Positions 19,611 to 30,340 of a stretch of 64,000 bases of DNA are shown piece by piece. This DNA is from an uncultured Schlesneria sp. (lineage in GTDB: Bacteria; Planctomycetota; Planctomycetia; Planctomycetales; Planctomycetaceae). The translations under genes were made by a program, and so were the position numbers. Position 1 is the first letter of the stretch, and every line of letters starts with the position of its first letter. A model generated the notes under the pieces. It saw nothing but the letters and a program-made list of their open reading frames with translations, did not search any database and was not told where the DNA came from. The stretch spans positions 18,181-82,180 of the forward strand of contig CAIOKO010000003.1 of the NCBI GenBank assembly GCA_903858935.1, in the 5' to 3' direction.

Positions 19611-20262
19611 AATATCCCCCTTTCTTCGCCGCTGTTGTTCAAGTCGTCTTTCGAAACGTCAGAAATCAGCAATTGGACAGCGATACTTTCGATTCTTGAC
19701 GTATTGAAAGACAGAAATACAGACAGACAGATAGATGTTATTGCCAGAGGAGTTTCGGTCTGCTAACTGTCGTTGAAATTCATGCCACGGAGATGTGTAT
19801 TGATTTCAGTCAATCAACAATGGCATTCATTTTACAGTTGAAACTTTAGCCTCCAGAATCGGATTCGCGTACTCAGGCAAAAACGATAGACGAAACAGGC
19901 CTCGACACAACTCTAGTACTGAATTTCGTCCGGAGTTGTACGAATGCCCGCTAGTATCATATTACGATGTTCTGCGCCGATTTCAACTCGCTGTCAATTC
20001 TTAGGTCTCGACGTTTGTGAAAAAGCTGCAATGATCTCGGTAGACTGACGTTTTTCGATCATATGAAAAGGGTTTGCCACGAACCCAATTCAATTTCGTA
20101 ATGTGTCTGATCGCCGTCGAATTCGTCTGGTGAGATGGCAAGTTGCTAGTAATGTTCCCGGGTGACACTTCGGCCGTTTGGAAGTCATGGTCGGAGCAGG
20201 CGACTTGCAAGTCATTCGAGTGCTGCACTTCCGTTGTTGAAATCCTTTTCAGATTCTCAGAT

Positions 20263-21324
20263 TCAGAAGGCGTTTTGTGTCTCAGTGGCTTGTGCCACGC
20301 TGCGGATCTGCGCTCGCGATGTCAAGTAATAGGCAACTCCGATGGCCGCGATAATCACAACAGTCAGTCGATTGACTAAAGCGGTGAGGACTCCGTTCGA
20401 AAAAGCGGTCGCGATTTGTTCTTCCGTGCTGTCAGGAGCAACGCTCTTCTGATGTTGCTCGTAGAACCAGGCGACCGTTCCCTCGAGCACGCCGATGCCG
20501 CCAGGAGTTGGTACAACGGCGCTCACGGTGATAGGGAGAGGAAGCCCGACAAGGTGGTCAATGTAATCAGGCGTTGTTTGTCCACCGTGGATCGCCTTTG
20601 CGCAATAGTAAAACGACGTCAGAAATAAAACATGGCCCACAATTCCTAAACCAGCGGCCACAACAAGGACAAAAGGCTTTCCCTGATAAAGCTGAACGGA
20701 TTCCATTAGCTCTTTGACGATGTGGCCTACGAACTTCCAGCTTGACAGCCAATGCATCAATGAGGAGTGAGTGAATGCCGGGACAAGCATCAATCCAATG
20801 CCGACCAGCCCTGCGAACGCACCACACCAAAGCACCATAATGGCCCAATACATGTCGGTCCCAACATGGGCACGGACGGGTATCAGCGATGCGATCGCCC
20901 CCAGGATAAACAGAGCCCACATCCCCAGCACACGATCGAGAAACACCGTTGCCGAGGCGGAGGCTCTTCGGGTGGGATGGTCCTTCGCGAGCAAAGCTGC
21001 TTTGATCAGATCGCCTCCCACGGCGCCGGGACCCATCACATTGACGGCTTCACCGAGCATCCCCAGGCGGAAATTCTCAACCATCGAAAATGGTAAGCCG
21101 ATCCCCTGAACCAGAAGTCTCCAACGTGTGAATGAGATTAACAGTGCGAGGAATCGGACTCCCAGAGCAACGCCAAATGCTTGCCATGCGAACTGTCGAT
21201 TTTGTAGTTTTGCGAGGCTTTCACGGCTCATCCACCACAACGCCGTCATCATTGCAATGGCCAGCAACCATTTAATCGTCAGAATCATCCGTTGGTGATT
21301 CAAATTCGTTAATAAAAACTTCAA
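20263..21324 (-). CDS. Lysylphosphatidylglycerol synthase transmembrane / UPF0104 (AglD-like) family protein
   Basis: Multi-TM protein with SFTRWRLLVQGIGLPFSMVENFRLGMLGEAVNVMGPGAVGGDLIKAALLAKDHPTRRASASATVFLDRVLGM and VVPTPGGIGVLEGTVAWFY. Confidence 0.85.
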   Translation of the reverse strand: MKFLLTNLNHQRMILTIKWLLAIAMMTALWWMSRESLAKLQNRQFAWQAFGVALGVRFLALLISFTRWRLLVQGIGLPFSMVENFRLGMLGEAVNVMGPGAVGGDLIKAALLAKDHPTRRASASATVFLDRVLGMWALFILGAIASLIPVRAHVGTDMYWAIMVLWCGAFAGLVGIGLMLVPAFTHSSLMHWLSSWKFVGHIVKELMESVQLYQGKPFVLVVAAGLGIVGHVLFLTSFYYCAKAIHGGQTTPDYIDHLVGLPLPITVSAVVPTPGGIGVLEGTVAWFYEQHQKSVAPDSTEEQIATAFSNGVLTALVNRLTVVIIAAIGVAYYLTSRAQIRSVAQATETQNAF

Positions 21325-21598
21325 ACAAAGGCTCGCTTGAGGTTGATTGAGGAGCGGTTAATCGATTTTTTCTTTATAACAAGAAATTAAAGATTGGAAT
21401 TAACTAAAAATTAACAGTCGAGGAGTGCCGTTAAAGGCGTTTTTTAAGTTTCTCAACAGAACTAAATTGTTGATGCTGGTTTTCACCTGTGGCACAGCAA
21501 CGCGCGCAATTTCAGATGCTCAGAATTCCATAGTATAAAGAACTGTTGGACGCGAATTCAAGCGTGCATGTACATCAGGGATGGAAGGTTCTGAGTCA

Positions 21599-21653
21599 GG
21601 GCAATCGCATCTTACTTTCTTGGTGAAGCTGAGATATTGAGGTGCGATTGCCC
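21599..21653. repeat. 11-bp perfect inverted repeat in intergenic DNA
   Basis: GGGCAATCGCA ... TGCGATTGCCC with 33-nt spacer. Confidence 0.6.
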
Positions 21654-22396
21654 CAGCGATTACCCGGGTTCCGTTGACTAAAGAAGGCTCCGTGCAGCGG
21701 CACCTGGACGTTAACAAAGACTAATGTTGTAAATCGGATGGGAACCGACCATCGGTCCGAGAACTGGATTGGCGACGGCGGTGGAGTATTGTCGAAATTC
21801 GCTTTTGGGTGTTTGAAAAAGAAGGTTAGTCGAATATGGCTGCGTAGAAAATCCGTAAATACTTATTCTGTCGTGGTTTAAGCGTATTTGCGAGGGACTG
21901 TGGCTCTGGCGTCTGGCGTGCGTTCAAGGTCGCAAGGCGACAGGCCCGCGACCGCGCGGATCGACGCTCGAGTCAGTCAGGTTATTTCAAAGCTTTGGCG
22001 AAGCAGGTCGTGCTGGATATTCGTTTCGTAATTCCGCAATCGAAGTGTGTGGTACGGAAATTTCGGCAGTTCATCTCGGCGATGATTCGACTTGGGACTG
22101 AATCGATTCAAAAGACAGAAAGTGTGGGAAAATTAAACGTTTGTTGATTAATTCCTTGGAGGCTAATCCCCCGATTTCGGGGACGAATCTCGTCTCTCTT
22201 TTTTGCAAGGCGGACTCCTCTGAAATCGATTGCTGATGTCTGTCTCAGCTTTTGTCCGAAGTCGATTCGATTCCATTTTCAATTGCGATTTCCACTGCTA
22301 CAATTGGAGCGTTCGATTTAATTATCAGGTACTCCGATTCATACTCGCGAACTTGTGTGGCGCGAATCAACGCTCGAGGTCTTTAGGTTTTGTGAC

Positions 22397-23530
22397 ATGC
22401 AGTCCGAAAAATTCGGGGCAGTGGTAATCGGAGGAGGATTCTACGGTTGTGAGGTCGCCCGCGAATTGAAGCAATATTTTGAGAACGTTCTGCTTCTTGA
22501 AAGCGAGAGCGACCTCATGCAGCGGGCGTCTTATCGGAATCAAGCTCGAGTTCACCAAGGATACCATTATCCTCGCAGTCTCTTAACCTCGTTGCGTTCG
22601 CGCGTGAATTTTTCACGATTTATTAACGAATACAAAGGCTGCGTTTACTCGGAATTCGAAAAAGTTTACGCAATCGCCAGGTCATTCTCCAAGACTTCGG
22701 CCGCACAGTTTAAGGGATTTTGTGATCGGATCGGTGCCCCTATTGGGCCCGCTGCTGACGAGTTGAGGGCACTTCTCAATCCGCATCATGTCGAAGACGT
22801 ATTTTCTGTTCTGGAATATGTATTCGACTCCGCAAAACTCAAAGACATCGTGAAGGTGCGGTTGGCCGAAGCAGCCGTTGAGTATGAACTGAATGCAATG
22901 GTTGAGCGGCTCCGTTATGTGGGTGATCAATGCAGGGTTGAATTCCGACATCGTGGCGAGATTCGTGAAGTCGAGGCAAGGTACGTTTTCATCTGCGCGT
23001 ATTCGCATATCAACGGCGTTTTGTGGCGGTCTGATCTCCCCCTCATTCCGATGAAACACGAGTTTGCGGAAATGGCTCTGATTGACGTTCCCGAAGAGTT
23101 AAAGAACAAGGGGATTACGATCATGGATGGGCCGTTCTTTGCCGTGATGCCGTTTCCAGACCGTGGATTACACACTTTGCACCACGTTCGATACACACCG
23201 CACCACTGGTGGACAGACACGCCCGGAGAGGGTTATCTCGACGCTCACAAGCATTTCGAGAGTGCTCCTCGTGAAACCCAATATGAGCATATGATTCGAG
23301 ATGCAACGCGTTTTATTCCAAGCATTTCGCGTTCGAAATATGTGGAAAGTCTTTGGGAAGTGAAGACAATCCTTCCGCGGAGCGAAGTCGATGACAGTCG
23401 TCCGATCTTGTTTCGACCAGTTGATAAAGTTCCGAATGTGATTTGCGTCCTCGGCGGGAAGATCGATAATGTTTTTGATGTCATAGACTACATCCGTGAG
23501 TTTGTTGAATCGAATGGCGTGAAGATTTAG
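22397..23530 (+). CDS. FAD-dependent oxidoreductase (DAO-like fold)
   Basis: MQSEKFGAVVIGGGFYGCEVARELKQYFENVLLLESESDLMQRASYRNQARVHQGYHYPRS; GxGxxG-type dinucleotide-binding motif. Confidence 0.82.
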   Translation: MQSEKFGAVVIGGGFYGCEVARELKQYFENVLLLESESDLMQRASYRNQARVHQGYHYPRSLLTSLRSRVNFSRFINEYKGCVYSEFEKVYAIARSFSKTSAAQFKGFCDRIGAPIGPAADELRALLNPHHVEDVFSVLEYVFDSAKLKDIVKVRLAEAAVEYELNAMVERLRYVGDQCRVEFRHRGEIREVEARYVFICAYSHINGVLWRSDLPLIPMKHEFAEMALIDVPEELKNKGITIMDGPFFAVMPFPDRGLHTLHHVRYTPHHWWTDTPGEGYLDAHKHFESAPRETQYEHMIRDATRFIPSISRSKYVESLWEVKTILPRSEVDDSRPILFRPVDKVPNVICVLGGKIDNVFDVIDYIREFVESNGVKI

Positions 23531-23575
23531 ATCCGCACGAGTCAGCGTTCAAGGCGCGAAATAACACTTGTAAAT

Positions 23576-24631
23576 ATGTGGATCTCCATGGATACAAAAA
23601 TCGACTGCTTTGTTTCGGTCATCGTGCCGGTATACGAAGACGCGGACATTATTGAGGCCTTTATTCACAATACGATTCACGTTCTGGAACAGAACTTCAC
23701 GAACCACGAATTGTTGATTATTGATGACGGTTCTACGGGTCAAACCGTGCCAAAAATCCAGGCGCTGCTGAGCCGATATCGGGGAATTCGCCTCATTCAG
23801 TTATCTCGACGATTCGGGACTGAGGTCGCGATCTCGGCCGGGATGGAGTCGGTCATCGGTGATTTTGTTGTCGTGATGTTGCCATACATGGATCCGCCAG
23901 AATTGATTCGCCCGCTGGTCGAGAGGGCTCGGTCGGGGGTTGACGTCGTCTTCGGAGTTCGTGAGAACGCGGGTAACGTCGGCTGGTTTTACCAATGCGG
24001 TTCGGAACTGTTTCATTGGTACGTTCGGCGTTACCTTGGGATTAAGCTTCCACAGTATGCAACTCAACTTCGCTGCCTGAGTCGCAAGGCACTTAATTCG
24101 TTAACACAGATCAAAGACTACCATCGTTATTTGCGGCTTTACAGTACTTACGTTGGGTATGCCCAGCAGGAGTTTTCCTATACTCCCCTCGAGTTAGGTA
24201 GTGGGAAGCATCGTCGCAATTTTATGAGCGCGGTGAATACCTGTATTGACTTGATTATTGAAAATTCCAAGCATCCTCTCCGTATGGTCACATGGGCTTG
24301 CGTTGGTGCGGCGTTATTAAATTGTGCTTACCTTTTATTGATTGTTGCGATCTATTTTTTCAAACCGGACGTGACGCCTGGTTGGACTTCGCTCTCATTT
24401 CAAAACGCTTTCCAGTTTTTGTTGATCTCGCTGATGCTTACGATTTTGAGCGAGTACACGGGACGAATACTTGAGCGTTTAGGAGATCGTCCGTTTTACT
24501 ACGTAACAAATGAACAAACGAGTTCCGTGTTATTATCCGAAAAGGAAAAATATAATATCGTGACTGATTCGCCTGAAGTTGCCATAGTTCCGGAATTGAA
24601 TATTCCGTCAATAAAGGGTGCGCAACGCTAA
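23576..24631 (+). CDS. Glycosyltransferase family 2 with C-terminal TM helices (polyprenyl-phosphate type)
   Basis: VSVIVPVYEDADIIEAFIHNTIHVLEQNFTNHELLIIDDGSTGQT...RLIQLSRRFGTEVAISAGME; C-terminal TM segments. Confidence 0.85.
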   Translation: MWISMDTKIDCFVSVIVPVYEDADIIEAFIHNTIHVLEQNFTNHELLIIDDGSTGQTVPKIQALLSRYRGIRLIQLSRRFGTEVAISAGMESVIGDFVVVMLPYMDPPELIRPLVERARSGVDVVFGVRENAGNVGWFYQCGSELFHWYVRRYLGIKLPQYATQLRCLSRKALNSLTQIKDYHRYLRLYSTYVGYAQQEFSYTPLELGSGKHRRNFMSAVNTCIDLIIENSKHPLRMVTWACVGAALLNCAYLLLIVAIYFFKPDVTPGWTSLSFQNAFQFLLISLMLTILSEYTGRILERLGDRPFYYVTNEQTSSVLLSEKEKYNIVTDSPEVAIVPELNIPSIKGAQR

Positions 24632-24775
24632 AAAATTGCAAATTGAAGGGGTTTGGCCAGTCACGTTTTTGGTGTTTGCGGGATGCTTCGCGAAGATCTT
24701 CCCGTCGGTCAATACTTAAACAAGGAGGTGGCTGCCAAGGTCGTTCGAGAAATTTAAGTTTGAGGAATCTCGGGG

Positions 24776-25564
24776 GTGGTCGTGGTCGGTCAAAGTGCAC
24801 TTGTCGGTTATACGGGTTTCGTCGGAGGGAATCTGCATCATCAGAATCGTTTTGACTTTCTTTACAACTCCAAAAACGTGGGTGAAATTGAAGGGAGGGA
24901 ATTCGATCTGCTGGTCCTTTCTGCAACTCAGGCGCAGCGATGGTGGGCGAACCTCCATCCCCAGGAAGATCGTCAAGGAATTGAGCGTCTACTTGCCGCT
25001 TTGAATGACGTGAAATCTCAGCAGGTGGTGCTGATTTCGACGATTGATGTTCTTCCCCTTGTGCCAGGAGCTGACGAGGATTTTGATGCGCACAGTCAGA
25101 ACACGCACCCGTATGGCTCAAATCGACTGTATCTCGAAGACGAAATCACGAAGCGTTTTTCGAACGTTTGTATCGTCAGATTGCCTTCTCTTTTCGGGCG
25201 AGGGCTGAAGAAGAACGTCATTTACGACCTGTTGAATTTGAATCAGGTCGAGAAGATAAATCCTGCCAGTAGTTTTCAATATTATGATCTCAGCAGCCTC
25301 TGGCAGGATATCAGTCTTGCGTTACGCGAAAGCCTTTGCAAAATTCATCTCTTTCCAGAGCCGGTAACCAGCTTAGAGATCATCGATTGTTTCTTTCCCG
25401 ACGTTGAGGTGGGGGGCAATCGTGGGCCTGCCTCTCATTACGCCTTTCAAACGAAATACGCCAAGCTCTTTGGTGGCTCTGGCGGCTACCTCTACTCGCG
25501 AGAGGACGTCATTCGGCGAATTGGCCAATTTGTTGACGGCTACCGACGCGGGGAAATTCGATGA
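24776..25564 (+). CDS. NAD-dependent epimerase/dehydratase-like (SDR) protein
   Basis: ALVGYTGFVGGNL, VVLISTIDVLP, YGSNRLYLEDEITKRFSNVCIVRLPSLFGRGLKKN. Confidence 0.78.
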   Translation: MVVVGQSALVGYTGFVGGNLHHQNRFDFLYNSKNVGEIEGREFDLLVLSATQAQRWWANLHPQEDRQGIERLLAALNDVKSQQVVLISTIDVLPLVPGADEDFDAHSQNTHPYGSNRLYLEDEITKRFSNVCIVRLPSLFGRGLKKNVIYDLLNLNQVEKINPASSFQYYDLSSLWQDISLALRESLCKIHLFPEPVTSLEIIDCFFPDVEVGGNRGPASHYAFQTKYAKLFGGSGGYLYSREDVIRRIGQFVDGYRRGEIR

Positions 25565-26373
25565 AAATTGCTGTCTCCAATATCGCCTGGGATATCGAGG
25601 AACATGAGGCGGTTCTGTCCCTTTTGCGCGAACGGGGTGTCAGGGGGATTGAAATTGCTCCCACAAAACTTTGGCCAGATTGGAGGGGGGCGGACGCAAC
25701 GTCTGCAGCTCATTGGCGGCAGATTTATGCCGCCGCCCAGTTCGACTTGCCGTCAATGCAGGCAATTCTTTTCGGAAAGCCTGATTTGCGGGTGTTCGGC
25801 AATGATTTGGAGCAGGAGCAGACGCTAAATCATATTGCTCTTGTGGCAGAGTTGGCTGCCGCGTTAGGAGTTCAGCCGCTTGTGTTTGGCTCGCCAGCCA
25901 ATCGAAAGCGAGGTGAGCTTTCTGCTGATGAAGCCTTCAGCCTGGCGATTCCATTTTTTCGCGAGGCTGGAAGAAGGTGTGCTGTTCACGGTGTCTGGCT
26001 TTGTCTCGAGCCACTTCCCGAAGCTTATGGCAGTAATTTTATTACGAATTGGCGAGAGGCTGTCGATCTGGTTGTTGCCGTGGACACCCCGGGCTTCGGA
26101 CTTCATCTGGACACCGGTTGTATCTACCTGGCTGGGGACGACCCGGTTGAGGCGGTTCGCGCTTGCAAGGGGATCACACGTCACTTCCATGTCAGTGAGC
26201 CGCATCTTGTCGATCTTAGTAAGCCGATGGTCGATCATCGCTCCGTTGGAAGCGCACTTTGTCAAACGGGCTACACAGGTTGGGTCTCGATCGAAATGCG
26301 CAAGGCAAGCCATCCGCTGCAGAGTATTGCCCAAGCAGTGAATCTCGTCAACGAATGTTATCATAACCTTTAA
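25561..26373 (+). CDS. Sugar phosphate isomerase/epimerase (xylose isomerase-like TIM barrel)
   Basis: MKIAVSNIAWDIEEHEAVLSLLRERGVRGIEIAPTKLW...VWLCLEPLPEAYGSNF...GFGLHLDTGCIYLAGDD; ATGA overlap with the preceding gene. Confidence 0.85.
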   Translation: MKIAVSNIAWDIEEHEAVLSLLRERGVRGIEIAPTKLWPDWRGADATSAAHWRQIYAAAQFDLPSMQAILFGKPDLRVFGNDLEQEQTLNHIALVAELAAALGVQPLVFGSPANRKRGELSADEAFSLAIPFFREAGRRCAVHGVWLCLEPLPEAYGSNFITNWREAVDLVVAVDTPGFGLHLDTGCIYLAGDDPVEAVRACKGITRHFHVSEPHLVDLSKPMVDHRSVGSALCQTGYTGWVSIEMRKASHPLQSIAQAVNLVNECYHNL

Positions 26374-26414
26374 TTCTCTTGTTAATTATTCATTACTCAG
26401 AACCCCATATATTC

Positions 26415-27146
26415 ATGCTCTCAGTAATCATCCCCGCCTACAACGAAGAGCTGACGCTTGATGCGTCAATTAAGTCCTTTTCCGAGGCACTAACTTCCGC
26501 GGGTCTGGATTTTGAGCTTCTTGTCATCGATGACGGAAGTTCTGACGGCACAAAGCAAAAATTGATTGAATTGGAAAAGATTTTTCCATCGTTGCGGCAT
26601 ATTACCAACGAGGGAAAGCATGGTTTTGGGCATGCCGTAAGGTGTGGCCTTGCAAATTATCGGGGTGATGCGGTGTCAGTCGTCATGGCAGACAGTTCTG
26701 ACAGTCCTCAGGATCTGATTGCCTATTACGAAAAAATTCGTGAGGGCTATCAGTGCGCGTTCGGTTCACGTTTCATCAAGGGTGCTCAAGTCGAGGACTA
26801 TCCGCAGTTTAAGCGGATGTTGAATCGCATGGGGAACTGGCTGATCGCAATCATGTTTGGGCAGCGCTATTACGATTTTACGAATCCATTCAAGTGCTAC
26901 CGACGTGAAATCATTGATGGAATGCAACCGCTGGTTTCGGGGCAGTTTGGTCTTTCAATTGAAATGTCGATTAAGGCGATTGCTCAGGGCGCAAAATTTG
27001 CTGTCGTCCCCAACTCGTGGAGAAACCGAGATGGGGGAGAGTCGAAATTCAAGGTGTTTTCGCAGGCCAGGCTGTATCTCATGACATTGATCTACTGCCG
27101 GGTTGTCACTTTGCTTGTTCCCATTCTTGATCGATCGGCACGATGA
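26415..27146 (+). CDS. Glycosyltransferase family 2
   Basis: MLSVIIPAYNEELTLDASIKSFSEAL...ELLVIDDGSSDGTKQKL...GFGHAVRCGLANYRGDAVSVVMADSSDSPQDL. Confidence 0.87.
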   Translation: MLSVIIPAYNEELTLDASIKSFSEALTSAGLDFELLVIDDGSSDGTKQKLIELEKIFPSLRHITNEGKHGFGHAVRCGLANYRGDAVSVVMADSSDSPQDLIAYYEKIREGYQCAFGSRFIKGAQVEDYPQFKRMLNRMGNWLIAIMFGQRYYDFTNPFKCYRREIIDGMQPLVSGQFGLSIEMSIKAIAQGAKFAVVPNSWRNRDGGESKFKVFSQARLYLMTLIYCRVVTLLVPILDRSAR

Positions 27147-27217
27147 GAGATTCGATTGTTAATTACTAGTATTGTCGATTATGAAAATGCGAAGAAAACA
27201 AGCAGGTATCGAGTAAA

Positions 27218-28918
27218 ATGATTTTGAAAGATAGTAGCGAGGCATTGGAACGACCCGACTCAATGCCGGTGTCTCCGCTAATACTCCAGGCCGGAGTTGT
27301 GTTGGTTTCTTTCATTCTTTATATGAGTACATTATCAAAACACTTTAGTGAAGGGGAGGATAGCGCCTGGTATGTGCAAGATGTCACGGCTCCTTCTTCA
27401 GTCGTCGAACTCTTTCATCCTAATCATCTTTTGTACAATGCTGTAAACCATCTTATTTATAAATTATGCCAGTTTGTCGGGTATCAAGGTAACGCGTGCT
27501 TGCCGATGCAGGTTACGAATGCCGCAGCAGGCGCGTTAGCGTTGGGCTTAATGTTAAGGATTTTAGGTCGGCTGAACGTTGAAAGCCGTCTTGCCCTGGC
27601 CTGGGTGGGGGTGACTGGGGTCTGCTACGGGTTCTGGTCTTACAGCGTGCAGCCCGAAGCCTATCTCATGCCGCTTCCTCCACTTCTGATCTGCATTGAT
27701 CAGCTTATCAAATTGTCGGACGGTCGATTTTCCTACAAAACTTTTGCCCTGATTGGTTTCTTCGGAGCCATTGCGACGTTGTTGCATCAACAGCACGTGC
27801 TTGCTCTCGTCGCGTTTACGATCGCGGCTGCGGTGATCGGCTTCAGTTGTCGGTCAGAAGATTCAATTGGCCGAGTTCTCATTGGGATGGTCATCTTGTG
27901 CTTGACTGCGGCGGTGCTCGTGGGGGTTCCCTACCTTACGGTAGCGATCGGAGTTAACGGTCTGCGGGATGTCGAAGCAATTGCGTCGTGGTCTAAGGGG
28001 CACGGACGGAACGGGATGTGGGTGCCTTGGTCAAATCGTAATTTTCTGAAATCGTTCGTGGGGTTTGGTCGCACAGTGGTGGGCGGACATTTTCTTTTTG
28101 GCGTTTCTGCATTCAATCAGTTTGTTTCCCGTGTCTTTCCGAAAAACTTGATGATCGAAGAACGCTTCATTGGGCAGCATCTTCCTGTTGCCACTCTGGT
28201 CTGTTGTCTTATTGCTTCGTTAACAGCGTTTCTATCGACGCTGGCGGTGATTGGATCGATGTTGTTTCCCGTTCAGACGGAAAGTAAGTCCCCGCGTCGA
28301 TCACAGTCGGCGTTCATCGTCATTTCATTGTTGATTGTGGAGTATTATCTCTTCAATACAATGTGGGAGCCGATGAACATTGAGTATTGGATTGTGCTGA
28401 TTCCTGTCGTGGGGATCGCGATTGCGTTGCTTCAGTCGCATCGTCCAGGGGCGAGGCGAATGTGGTTTGCCGTCGCCATCCTGATGTTGTCGTTGTTCGT
28501 TGCCAATGGCCTGGGAAGTATTCTGCCGCAGACGAGGCGTGATATGGATTACTGGTATCAGGCAAATCGGTATCTCATCGAGAATGCTAAGCCTGGCGAC
28601 ATTGTCATCACCGATGATGGGTGGATCTGTCGCCAGTATTTGAAGATGTTTTCGGATGCTGACGTGATCGGTGTCCGGACAAACGCAAACGATCGAGTTC
28701 CGCAAGTTCTTGAAGACCGAAGTGGGTTGCACCGTGTCTGGATCTCGTCGTGGGCTCTTGAAATGCGACGCAACTTTGAAAGCCCTCTCAGTAAGAAAAT
28801 GAGCTCCACTGAAGAGAAAGAGTTAAGTGCATTGCTTGATTCTGTTGCTGGCCGAATGGTTTTACGAGACGACGGTCCGTTTCAGGCAATCTGGGAGCTG
28901 CTGCCAGAGGCAGAGTGA
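27218..28918 (+). CDS. Multi-TM membrane protein, possibly glycosyltransferase 39/DUF2723-like
   Basis: N-terminal TM then SEGEDSAWYVQDVTAPSSVVELFHPNHLLYNAVNHLIY; many TM helices. Confidence 0.7.
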   Translation: MILKDSSEALERPDSMPVSPLILQAGVVLVSFILYMSTLSKHFSEGEDSAWYVQDVTAPSSVVELFHPNHLLYNAVNHLIYKLCQFVGYQGNACLPMQVTNAAAGALALGLMLRILGRLNVESRLALAWVGVTGVCYGFWSYSVQPEAYLMPLPPLLICIDQLIKLSDGRFSYKTFALIGFFGAIATLLHQQHVLALVAFTIAAAVIGFSCRSEDSIGRVLIGMVILCLTAAVLVGVPYLTVAIGVNGLRDVEAIASWSKGHGRNGMWVPWSNRNFLKSFVGFGRTVVGGHFLFGVSAFNQFVSRVFPKNLMIEERFIGQHLPVATLVCCLIASLTAFLSTLAVIGSMLFPVQTESKSPRRSQSAFIVISLLIVEYYLFNTMWEPMNIEYWIVLIPVVGIAIALLQSHRPGARRMWFAVAILMLSLFVANGLGSILPQTRRDMDYWYQANRYLIENAKPGDIVITDDGWICRQYLKMFSDADVIGVRTNANDRVPQVLEDRSGLHRVWISSWALEMRRNFESPLSKKMSSTEEKELSALLDSVAGRMVLRDDGPFQAIWELLPEAE

Positions 28919-30340
28919 CGCGATGAGGATGGCAGTTGAGTCGCGGAATGTTGTGCCTGGTGACGCATCGCCTGCTGCGAAATGCCTGCTAAGCTTCATC
29001 GGTCGGTGGCGGAAATGTGGATCTGCTATCCGTTTCATCGGCGTGTTGTCGCGGCAAACTCATCGTGATTCGAGTTTCCCCAAAATCCAAATTGAGCTCT
29101 GTTTTCAATCCAGAAGTGATTCTGCGTGATCGGTGCTGCTCCAGTGTCGATGGTCGCATTAACGGTTGAACGTACGAATCAGGCAGTAGATGATTTCGTG
29201 GGTGATTAGAGTTTTAGCGTTGGGGTACGATCAAGTCGAGTTTTTTTGATGTTTCACGCGTATTGTTAATCGTTTATGGGTTTGATGAATGTTTGTGGTA
29301 CTTGGGTTCAGGGGCATTGGCGGCGATTGTATTGGCGGTGACGATTCTGGGGTGATCGCCAAATCGCGTGCTGGGACCACTGTCGGCGTCTTGAGGGTTG
29401 TATTGTTAACACAGGCAGGTATTCCCTGGCTCGTCTTACAATATTCTGGGGGCTGAGCTTTCGAATCTTTCATTCAACGGCCCGTCCGCTAATTCATTTG
29501 TGGTCATCGATCCCTTTTGGTCTGCTTCTGTGTTTGGTTGATCCGGTTGCAGCGTTTGTTCCACAGGTTTAGCGAGCGGAAGACGAATTCCTATTAGTTT
29601 TCAGTGATGATTTAAGAAGAATTATTCTTAACAAAAAGACTGTTCTAAGATGACGCGATCTGCTTGCTCGTTTCTGAGACAGGTTCTGGTGCGGAGTGGA
29701 GTCATAGCGATCGTTTACGCTCGGTAATTGCCCTCAGTTTTAGCTGCAGTTACCCGGCGAGCGAGGCTTTCGGTCTCTTTTAGAATTTGATATGCTTCCG
29801 GGTGCAGTTTGCCTGTTAGGTTGTCAGTGTTGGTGGGCGGATGGTTGCGTTTCACTGTAGGGATTAATCTGAATTTGGGGCTTAGCTGCAGAGGTGATCA
29901 ATAGGCTGTCTGCTCAAGCGATTGCATAGCGGACTGTTGTTGCGTTGTGAAACATTGGATTTCGTGTTCGAAAGTTGTCGGAATCGTTAAGAGCTGTGAA
30001 GGTTATGCTGTGTGCGGTATGCCACATGAATTTGTTTGCTGCTGACGTGTGTAGCGAATTTACATACTTAAAACGAATTGCTGATTAGTTGTTTCTCTCA
30101 AGATCGTTGCTGTAAGTGAGGCGGGGCGTTGGCTCCGAGTGTGGTTGGTCGACTGTGCCTGCTCAGTTTTCAGTATTTGTCGCGGCTGCCAATGTGACGT
30201 TGCTTTTATGTCGCTGAGAGTGTCGCCACTGGTCAGTGTTTGGGTTCGAACTCAAGCGGACAGTTTGAGCGGGCCATTTGTAGTTAACGAATCGAAAAAG
30301 AAAGTTCGTTTCATCAGCTGGCAGTCATTAAGAATTTTAA

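Noticed and set aside
19700-19735. Short AGACAGACAGATAGATG tetranucleotide-like tract
   Set aside because: Too short and degenerate to claim as a repeat element.
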